NCBI GenBank assembly: GCA_018296165.2 | Contig: JACKQL020000013.1 | Location: 868,001 to 932,000 of the forward strand | Direction: 5' to 3' | Length of the DNA stretch: 64,000 nucleotides | Origin: Termitomyces sp. T153 | Taxonomy: Eukaryota; Basidiomycota; Agaricomycetes; Agaricales; Lyophyllaceae | Shown here: piece after piece, positions 55,460 through 64,000 of the stretch | Numbering within the stretch: the first letter of the stretch is position 1 | How the letters are laid out: every line of letters begins with the position of its first letter | Notes under the pieces: model-generated | Database searches by the model: none | The model's input: the letters and a program-made list of their open reading frames with translations, nothing else | What the model was told of the DNA's origin: nothing | Program-made: the position numbers and the translations under genes

Positions 55460-58400
55460 TCAAGGCCCACGTTCTACGGGTATACTGCTACTAGATCGAG
55501 CTGTGGCTGCGATACGTTTGATAGTATCTCTTTCAGCTGCCATGTGTTGAATAAGCATTCCATCCAATTTTTTGAGAGACTCCTGCGCTTTCGGATTCAA
55601 AGTCTTCCATGCTGATACGTTCCCAACCGTTGATCGCCGTTGACCTGTGATGTGGGTATTCCTGAGCTCGTCAGTCGAGGTATTATTTTGTTGTGCGTAT
55701 CTAAAAAAGTCAAAAGATGACACCGGAGGACCGTGGCCTTGATCGCTCTTCCCTGCTCTCTCTCGAAAGAACGGAACACGCAACGGAACGTTTCCAACAG
55801 GTTTCCTATCCTTGATTCCGGTCGATGGACGAGGTATTTCACGACTTACGAGACTTATATACGGAGTCGAGTGGTTTCCAAGCCGCATTAGAGAAGGCCG
55901 ATTGTAAGAGTCGCATCCATCGGACTTGGGCGCACTAAGCTGAGTGGCCTCCACTTCTTCGTCACTTTCGTCAGAAGACTCGAGATCGTCCATTGCGCTA
56001 GGCTGGGACTGAATGACATCGAAGAAAGATGTCGGAGATGATGGTCCTGGTGCTGAATGGATCGCAACAGCGATATCAGTTGGAGGAATTTCCAGAGAGA
56101 GTTGTACCCCATTTGGATGACCACGCCGCAGTAAGAGAGGGAATGGAGTAGTAGGCTCCGGGGCATTTATTATTAGTGGGGTATTGTCAGTGAGCGATGT
56201 CGAAGGCGGTTGAGGTTGAGGGGTATGAGCACCTTCGGAGACGTGAGGAGAGGGAGTTGAGCGAATTTGATAGTTGTGGGATGATGATCGGGGTGGTGGA
56301 GAGAGTGCAAAGTATGTCAAAGAGGATGATATTCTCGGTGGTGGTGACATAGCCGAATATCGAGGGACAAGACTTTCGTTGGTCGAGGTGGTCTCATGGT
56401 TTACGCTGTGTTGCCATTGTGCTTGGTTCACAGGACGGTCATTCATGTCAGGCAGTGCATCACGGAAGGCTGACATTGTTGGTGATGGTTGTGAATATTC
56501 AGATGACGACAAAGATGAACGAATCTCTATAGCCGACATCGCAAAAGATCTTCGGGGAGTACCATCGTCATCAATCAATTCGTGATCATGTTCAGTCGTG
56601 AGAGATTGCGACGTCATGCGATTCTGATTCTCCTGCAATTCACTGAAGGACATAAAGGACTGAGTGTGTGTAGGAAGCGGAGGCGGTGTTTGATCCAAAC
56701 TTCTAGCGTCAGAACTATGCGTCTCCGAAAGACTAGGCGACGACACTGCTTTCCTGAGACCCGCACGCGATGAGCTCGTTCTGGGTTGATCATGGTGTTC
56801 CAGCTCGTTCTGTGATGTAGAATGCGATAAATTAAAAACATGCTTTCGAGGGGCAGGTGTAAGTGGAGTGAGTGGCTCGGAAGGTGTCGTTGAACGAAGG
56901 GGCAGCACACCGTGCGAGCCGTCATTCGGGGAAAGCTTGCTGCTACCTGGTCGTTTGGATCTGGACCTGGACGAAGCGGAAACCCAACTTTGACTGGACT
57001 TCTTCCTTGATATAGCGAGGCGTGAGTTATCTGATAACCGCGCGTCCCTGATGATTCGCTGATCTAGCAATGCCATCGAAGAGGTTTCAGGCACTCGAGA
57101 AGCCTGTAGCGGTGAAGCCAGAGGCGTTGACGTCCCCTGTAGCATGGAAAATGATGTGTCGGGCGTATTATCCAATGAGTGATGAACGGCTTCGTGTAAT
57201 AAAGCCTTTCTCCAGTATTCGTCAGCGTCAGAAACCGACATACCAGGACTTTGTGGAGGTGGTAGATGATCAGCAAGTAGTGCTGCACCCAGAGAGTCCT
57301 GGACACCTAAGCCACATAGCGCTGAAGCCTGTACAGCGAACGGGTAATTTGAAGAGGGCAGCGGTAGATCAACGGCATCCGTTGGATCAATGACATCAGT
57401 AGCTGTTGTTCGCCCATTATGGGAACCTTGATCGCGTCGTAATGCCCTGGCTTTCATTTCCTGCTCGGCTTGCTTCGCTGCGATGGCTACATCCTCCATC
57501 TTTTCGCGAACCACAACCACTCTGCCAGTGCGAGTTTCAGGAGGCGGCCCACGTTGAAATTGGGAAGAAACTCTTGGTAATTGCGGTTGTAGATGGGCAC
57601 TGGTGATTGAGTCGGAAGCAGTGCGTAATACCGGCCCGGCGGGGTCAAAACCTGGGGATGGACCAGTTGGAGTTGTTGGTTTTGATTTTGATCTGCCGCG
57701 GAGTCGTTCAAAAAACGTTGGAGTAGATGGTTTCTTCTGAACAGTCTTTTCCATAGCTGCAAAGTCCGCTGCAGATGGTTTTGAATGTGCAGGTGGGAGG
57801 AAATAATTATTGTTGACCAGTAGTTGAAGACGATAAGAGACATCGTCCCCGTCATACATTTGTGTTTCATTGACCACAGGATCATATGAGGTGTCATGTC
57901 TATCGTCCTCATGAATCACTGATTGTGGAGATGGCGGAGAATCTGGATCGGATGTCGTCGAATTAGAATGAGGGTATACAGACGAGGACTGCCTGGAAAG
58001 TTGAGTTGACACCGAGTCTCGCATGTTGACAGCCGCGGGACCAACTCCTGTTATCTCGGGATCCCTAGAAAACGCCGAGGACGACGGATTGGACTGAGAG
58101 GTAGTTGGCATAATCTGCATGCCCGAGGTCTGCCTGGTCTACATGACCAAAATATTAAATCTTGTAGTCAACGCCCAGAAGATCAAACACGTACGAGTTT
58201 GGCAACACCGTGATGAGTCCGGCTTTCTTCAACCCCTAGACCGGGTTTCCCATCCTCTCGCGAAGCTTCGCCTGCTTCATCACCAGCTGGGACGGCCTTA
58301 GCCGCTGCACATGTATCCCTCCGAGGTGACCGTTGAGGGCGGAGAGGCACGTCTTGAATCGTCTGCGCGCACGGAAGAGATGGTAGAGGCTCTCGAGTGA

Positions 58401-58611
58401 GATTTCTCCCAGAATAGGGTATAGTTAGTTCTGCAGCTGGGCTGTTCGGCATAGTTTCAAAACGCGTCGATGCCCCGGTCACGGTCCTTGACCTTTTCCT
58501 GGTCCTGGCTTGGCGTGTAAGGCTTACGCCGCTCGCGCAACTTGACTTGCTAGCTACGGAGCGGATGGATGCGGCGCGTTGTGGTGCTCTCTCGTCGGTC
58601 ATCCCAACCAT
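55460..58611 (-). CDS. Large disordered protein of unknown function (1031 residues)
   Basis: Two exons on the minus strand, 58611-58195 and 58138-55460, joined by a 56-bp intron (GTACGT...ATGTAG). The protein is Ser/Pro/Thr-rich. A few more ordered words look conserved: DVSYRLQLLVNNNYFLPPAH near residue 245, VVVVREKMEDVAIAAKQAEQ in a likely helix, FPFAVQASALCGLGVQ-type text, and a C-terminal helix with AWKTLNPKAQESLKKLDGML. No catalytic domain seen. It reads like a fungal-specific regulatory or cortical scaffold, but that is inference. Either ATG at 58611 or 58602 could start it. It is divergent from ERG28 with 121 bp between start codons. Confidence 0.72.
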
Positions 58612-58732
58612 GCGCCTGGCGTCGTAGAAAAAGTTCTCCGACTAAACTTCCCCGACTGCTGAAAACGTATTATGTAATCCTGTTGAGGTAGTGGCAGGCT
58701 TATGTACCAACTTCACAGCAACGTCGATTGCG
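58612..58732. promoter_or_regulatory. Bidirectional promoter between the 1031-residue protein and ERG28
   Basis: Only 121 bp separate the two divergent start codons (58611 minus, 58733 plus), so both promoters must share it. No clear TATA box is visible. A sterol-regulatory element was looked for by eye and not found. Confidence 0.5.
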
Positions 58733-59367
58733 ATGTACGACATAATTGAGGGGATGAATAATTGTAAGCTACGTTCTCTGCCTAGTGAATTGTATTTGAC
58801 CTATCCAGGGCTTCCAAACTCAGAAGGCCTACTCGCCTACTGGCAACTCCTTGTTGCAGCAGCAGCAGTTTTCAACTCCCTTCAAAACTTCGCGACGCTC
58901 AAACTAACGAGTAGAATATATAATGTAAAACCTAATACTGGTACGACGTGCTTATCCTATCCTGAAAGTGTTACTCGAAAAGTCCTAACGTCTGGCAGTC
59001 ACCGCACTCCAGGCACGCACCTTTGCAGTTTGGACGCTTACATCTGCAGTTGTACGCTTTTACGCAGCGTACAACATTCACAACAAATTGTTTGTGATCT
59101 CCTCTGCCACGTGCTTTGGTCGACTGAATTTGGACCCTGAACAGGTGTTATGACATGGCTATGCTCACTTACCTCATTGCTTTTGGTCACTTTTCTTCCG
59201 AGTGGCTCATCTATCGTAGCGCATCCATGAACCTGGGACTGTTGTCCCCTGTTATTGTCTCCAGTCAGCTGCCTTTCCTCGAGGATTTCCGAACACCACT
59301 GACGCCCTGTCCAGCCACTTCATTGATCTGGATGTTTAACCAGTACACGTTCTACGTCAGACGCTAG
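58733..59367 (+). CDS. ERG28: Ergosterol biosynthesis scaffold protein Erg28
   Basis: Five exons: 58733-58763, 58809-58940, 58999-59089, 59145-59263, 59315-59367, for 141 residues, near the usual length. The sequence runs from LPNSEGLLAYWQLLVAAAAV and FNSLQNFATLKLTSRIYN through VTALQARTFAVWTLTSAVVR and FYAAYNIHNK to YLIAFGHFSSEWLIYRSA and SLIWMFNQYTFYV. Four membrane segments are expected. Family knowledge: an ER membrane protein that tethers the C-4 demethylation enzymes Erg25, Erg26 and Erg27. The small first exon MYDIIEGMNN joins by a phase-1 intron to WLPNSEG and is supported by frame. Confidence 0.92.
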
Positions 59368-60949
59368 AGTATACTCAACTGGACTATATACCGGAAGATC
59401 AGGACATCTACCTAGGAACATTGAACTCACTGGTCTCACTGGTACTAATGCATGGACTTCTTGAGCTTGAATTGTCTCAAATCTATGGAAATTGCGCCAC
59501 AACATCTGTTCAGTTAGTTGCTTTCGCACGCAGCCCTCCCTGGTTGCAAATTTCGTACCTTATCCAGACTTAACTAGCAATACGTGGCGTGGATGGGCCA
59601 TAAATACCACAAAGATTGCTTCCTTATAACTACCGCCACAAGTATTACATATTACCTTCCCATGCCATTTCTACAATGCAATGGATGTGCAGTGTGGCTT
59701 CTGTGGTACTTCAAGCCTAGTTCGTGGTCTGAGGGGATGATTCGTCGGCTGCGCCGTCTTCGGGGAGTGAGGGGAGTGATGACTCGTGGCCGCATGAATA
59801 TCTTGGCTCAGCTTGGCTCCAGGCCCCCACAGGTCACATGAACAGCGGCCCTGAAATCACATACATACGTATGTTGAAAACCTCTCGGATCTTAGAGGCT
59901 TGGCTGTTTGTATGGACTTGTTACGCCTTGTTCACGTCACGGATTCGGAGCAATTTTATGGCATTTAATCAGCTTAAAATTTTTTGTACAAGTTGGGCCC
60001 TAGAAGTTATTAGAAAAGTGTTAAGAGCTTATCGGAAACCAATTGTAAGATTTCAATCTCACCGCCGGCAGCCAATAGTGTTTCTCAAGGAAATACTGTT
60101 ATACCATTTCTGGACAGTGTATTTCTAATGGAAAAAGCCTTTTTTCAAAGGAATGTCAAAGAAATGGTATGACAGGTTTCCTTTTCTATTTTTCCAATGG
60201 AAACAGGTTCCAGTGCCAGCAGTGTCTGTCGCAGGTAAGAGTCTGTTCGGCCACAATTTTTATTGAAATTTGACTAGTGTCTGATGGCAGGACATTGGCC
60301 CATCATCTTATCTGACCATCCATTGCAATGTCAATGATAACTCTTCCTTCTCCACTATGCAACCTGAACTGAGTGTAGTTGTGCAACAGCACATTCAGAA
60401 ATCTCCCATCCATAGTTTCTAAAGTGGGTTGCATTTGGATATTCGGCGACACGAGGTTCTACATACTCGAAAACTTTTTGTTTGTCTTCCAAGATCAACT
60501 CCAAGCGGGATGAGGCGCACCTTCGTGATGGTGACCGGTTGCTCGTGAGCTTGTCACAAGAATCACCCATATTCCTGCAGAGTATTTTCGGAGATATGCC
60601 CGACGTGTCAATGAGCCTTGCGGGAGTCGTTTGTGAGTTCCATCCCACGATCTATCGTGAGTATATAGAAAGGGCTTCGTGCATTCTCTTCTAGAAGCGG
60701 CGGCGATAACAAGGCCTTGAATTACGTCGCAGCGAGCTAGAGCCCTCTTCAGTTTGAGCAATGTATCGTGGCGTATTATGAGCACAAAATATCTCTGAGC
60801 AGCTTCTAGTCTGTTAACCGTAAAGACAACAGATGAAACAGCCTGAGCCTTTACGCGCCTGTCATTCTTCCATCTTGATTACGAGATCGCTCAAGAGGGT
60901 TCAGGGGTCGCCAGTTTCCTTTTCAGAAGGTCTGGAAGTCGACAAGAAT
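59368..60949. other. Intergenic region, no supported gene
   Basis: Open stretches on both strands (e.g. plus 59584-59841, minus 60355-60648) have no recognisable domain and conflicting frames. A CCATTTCT/AATGG-rich part lies near 60100-60210. I see no element termini. Confidence 0.45.
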
Positions 60950-61900
60950 GTGTGATCGTGAGGGAGTTATTTTTAGCTAAATCCAAGTCCTATGAAACGA
61001 TGTATTTTAATCTTCTATCTACCCACCTCTACTAAATAAGCGTGATACATTGCTTTGACGCTTATTCTGGGGCAGTATATAAATAGACCGTGTGTTAATT
61101 CTACTCACAAAGAGCGCACATTCGGCCAAAGATAGTCGCAGCTTGTTGGATCTGCTGCAACTGATATCGGTCTAATACTATATGCTTGCCACAAATTAGG
61201 ATCCGGAGAAGCGAATTTAAGTACTTACTAGTAGTGGCTTATCATGTTTATCCCTCGTCAGCAACTTTTGGTCAAACATAAAAAAAATACTTATACCAGA
61301 AGTGACAGTCACGAAAGGGTGTTGTTGAGGGAAGCCTTTACGTATCTAGGGGTTGTTTGAGAGGCGTTCAAAGGTTGCTGATAAAATTTTTTTCTGAAAG
61401 GTCGACAACATTGCAGCGAGCATATGATCATCACGAGGGGCTATCTTCAGCTGAATTACCTCGCAGTTGATCTCCTGCCCATCTCTCCTGAACAGGCAGG
61501 GTACATTGCTTTGTGCTTGCCTATCCTGGGTCAGTGTATAAATAAATGTGTCAATATTCTACATACCCACGAAGGGTGAAGCGAATGAAGTTCGACCAAA
61601 AATAGACGCTGCTTATTGGACTCCCTGCTGCGGAGAAGACGAAGAACAGCGTGTACTATCATGCTTACCACAAAATTGGTCCAAGGAAGCGAATTCACTG
61701 GCCTATTAATATACCAACGCAGGCATGTTAACCTCGTCAGCAACTTTTGGTCAAACGTCAGAAAATACTTGGACCTGTTTTTTTCAGAGGTTGGCAGTTA
61801 CAGTCAGGAGTCAGAAGCGCCAATTGTTAAAGCACTGGTTTCGATTACCGTACTGTTCCAAATTCGGACAAAGTAAAATCTAATGTGAACTTTCAGAAAA
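60950..61900. repeat. Diverged tandem duplication of about 479 bp
   Basis: The word CCTCGTCAGCAACTTTTGG occurs at 61253 and 61732 (479 bp apart). TACATTGCTTTG with a following GTATATAAATA or GTGTATAAATA is found near 61045 and 61502. Further shared words occur near 60955 and 61430. Each unit holds a TATA-like ATAAATA. No coding capacity is convincing. The interval 61901-62228 is the promoter side of the next gene. Confidence 0.7.
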
Positions 61901-62228
61901 ATTTACTACTTTATTTTCAGACAGTTTTATTTAAACTTATGTTTTCACCAACAGATTTAAACTCAGTTGCACCGGTCTCACTCGAACCCGAGAATCCGAG
62001 GGAACACGATCATCGGTCTGTCCAAATCGGGCCGGAACCGCGGTGCTAACATCTCCAAAAGGAAGGTCGATATGTATGATTGATTGCGCAATGTGACGAG
62101 AGGATTATAAATAACTATCGGTTTTCTATAAGAATGTTAACCCCTGCCAACCCCGCAAACTTGAACAGGCAATACTCATTGGCATAGAACCTATTAGAAC
62201 AGTCCTTTCCATATAGCGTCTGTCTTTG

Positions 62229-64000
62229 ATGAACACAAGTCCTTCACGTCCCCTCCACTACCCATCGGAACTTCAGAATGTCATCTGCACTTGCATTTAC
62301 TCATTCTGTTTGCAAGCCGACGTGCCGTCTCTCGACCCATTGATCCAGAGAGACTATGGAACTCCAACCGCTCTCCCATCTTCCTTACCTGGTAGCAGCT
62401 GGCCTGAGTCCGTTGCCCGTCGGACCTTGGCAAACCTTTGTCTCGTAAACCATACATGGTACGAAGCAGCCAAGCCCTGGTTATGGACCAAGTACGTCAA
62501 GACTGAGCCAGATATTAGCTTTGATACTGACTCACATCAGGATCGAAGTACGTTTACCCATCACCTGGCTCTCGCTAGTCGAAGAGATAGCATGGGATTA
62601 TGACGAAGAAACAGTCGACCAAGTTATAGACACTACAATCAAAGCTGCGGTGAAGGCAGCAGCGCGATCCTCGAGATCTCTTTCCGTTTCCAGAGATCAT
62701 AGGAAATCGTTGGAGGAGAGCATTTTTGAGACATTCGCCATACCCAACGAAAGCATTTCTCCCGAGTTGCTGTCTCCGGCTGTATCCCGAGATCCGAGTC
62801 CTCGACGGCTCCGACCGAAAAGTAAGAGCCCTGCCCGTTGGAAGCTCATTCGCTCCATTAGCGATGCCATACAGAACGTACTAGTACAAAGGGAACCTAG
62901 TGTTTACAGTAAGCACATCTCGTCCATTTCAAATACCAGGCAACTCCAATCGTTTCAGTGCCTACACCCAATGACCCTCGTCCGGGGCGTTTCGTCCGCC
63001 ACCTCGATTTCAACCATTTCCGGACCATAGGTATGCGGCGTTCCATCGATGAAGGAGTCCACGGTCGTTTTGTTACGGGAGATCGCGTCGAAGCCATTTT
63101 GAAGGTACGTTGATCAGCTGACCTCTTTCTTCACGCAAGGTCCATTTGTAAATTGTATAGGAAATGCCTAATCTCGCTGTCTTCGGTGCAACTGAGTACA
63201 TGGATGGAGCATTGACTCTACCCGTGCTCAAGGAATTGTTCCTTCGTGGCGCACCCTCCCGCGGCCGTGGACGTCCATCCCGCGGACGCAGTCCAGTGAT
63301 TGATATCCGTGATACGGAGGAGGAAGATCGCGAGAGGAGACGAGAATCCAGAGATCTCGAGGCGGTGGACCTCACAGGCTGTGTCAGCGCAGTTTTCGTC
63401 AATGCGTTGACTGAATTTGTAAATACATACGTACTACCACAAGCTGAAGCCGAGACTAGCGACAACGAAGGTAACGCGAACGACCTCAGTGGCCGGCAAT
63501 TGCGCCGTGGAGTACGGTTTCGCGAAGAGCCACTCACCATTCCCGGCCTGCAACGTCTTGGTTTGCGTGGTGTCAAGTCCGTCATGTCTCGTATTCTCTC
63601 TCCTTTTGTTTTAGCATTCCCATCTCTTACTCACCTTGACCTCTCCGGAACTCGCGTTACCCCTGACATCCTCCTTGCACTTGGAGAATCCTCCACTGTT
63701 CGTCTACAGTCATTGGCGCTTGCTCGATGCGTTAGGCTGACGAGCACCAGCTTCAAAACGCTTCTGGTCGATTCACAAGTTACAAATGAACTCAGGGAGT
63801 TGAATCTTTATGGTGACGCAACTTTCGCCACAGATCTTTCCGAGTCTCACCTCCAAGATATTATTACGAAGGCACCTTGTTTCACTAAAGGCATACTCGC
63901 ATACCTTGACCTTTCTAGCGCGCCTCTCACGCGCGATCTTCTAAATTTGTTTCGTCCACAGCCTAAGCTCCGTTCTCTGGGACTCTCGCACATACCCCAC
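62229..64000 (+). CDS. F-box/leucine-rich-repeat protein, cut by the window edge
   Basis: Exons 62229-62491, 62541-62908, 62959-63104 and 63161 to the edge (open). The N terminus holds an F-box-like stretch (YPSELQNVICTCIYSF with TLANLCLVNHTWYEAAKPWLW). A basic Ser-rich linker follows, then RFVRHLDFNHFRTIGMRRSI and regular leucine-rich repeats such as FPSLTHLDLSGTRVTPDILL, RLQSLALARCVRLTSTSFKT and LAYLDLSSAPLTRDLLNLF. Family knowledge: such proteins recruit substrates to SCF ubiquitin ligases. An Arg/Gly-rich insert (RGAPSRGRGRPSRGRSP) sits within the repeats. No stop is reached by 64000, so the C terminus is missing. It is not closely related to the F-box pair at 8-13 kb. Confidence 0.8.

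Noticed and set aside
59584..60128. Plus-strand hydrophobic open frames downstream of ERG28
   Set aside because: Composition is due to T-rich DNA; no continuity with the ERG28 terminus, which is complete at 59367.
60355..60785. Overlapping open frames on both strands
   Set aside because: Neither strand shows a domain or splice-consistent extension.

Overview
This window is nuclear DNA of a filamentous basidiomycete, almost certainly an Agaricomycete. The genes are cut by many short introns (about 42-80 bp, mostly GTRNGT...YAG), coding density is moderate, and conserved proteins have the form usual in mushroom-forming fungi: PAS-GATA WC-2, PRMT5/Skb1, Sds22, Erg28 and F-box families. Both tRNA genes carry an intron. 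No bacterial operons, ribosome binding sites or CRISPR arrays are present. All exon models were read by eye from splice signals and frame continuity. For most multi-exon genes the summed exon length is an exact multiple of three.

Layout, left to right. 1-1.9 kb: no recognisable gene. 1.9-4.6 kb: sodium/calcium-exchanger-family antiporter. 5.1-7.3 kb: PB1-domain protein. 7.2-15.7 kb: an unstable segment in which the 3' end of the PB1 gene, a flank and an F-box gene are tandemly duplicated (two near-identical intronless F-box genes at 8.4-10.1 and 11.7-13.4 kb), followed by decayed repeats and a 119-bp tandem array. 15.96 kb: tRNA-Gln(UUG). 16.9-19.9 kb: a GC-rich pair of divergent genes, a WC-2-type photoreceptor partner and a small ankyrin protein. 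19.9-26.5 kb: gene-poor, with two broken genes and a 5'-truncated LINE flanked by a 14-bp target-site duplication. 27.3-30.3 kb: PRMT5. 30.6-31.6 kb: a Kre9/Knh1-like GPI-anchored protein. 32.0-39.6 kb: one huge acidic low-complexity protein ending in a CaaX box. 41.2-45.6 kb: the Dbp6/DDX51 DEAD-box helicase gene lying between inverted copies of a C3HC zinc-finger gene. 46.2-47.6 kb: CCDC174-like protein. 47.8 kb: tRNA-Tyr(GUA). 49.7-55.2 kb, all minus strand: MoaD/MOCS2A, thiamine pyrophosphokinase, Sds22, and a Sel1-like tail-anchored protein. 55.5-58.6 kb (minus) and 58.7-59.4 kb (plus): a 1031-residue disordered protein divergent from Erg28. 60.9-61.9 kb: a ~479-bp tandem repeat. 62.2 kb to the edge: an F-box/leucine-rich-repeat protein that runs out of the window.

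The recognised genes are mostly housekeeping: ion homeostasis, arginine methylation, ribosome assembly, PP1 regulation, thiamine and molybdenum cofactors, ergosterol synthesis and light sensing. They do not form one pathway. The less ordinary material is the CaaX-terminated repetitive giant, the F-box segmental duplication, the inverted repeats around the helicase, the head-to-head WC-2/ankyrin pair, and the decayed repeat clusters.
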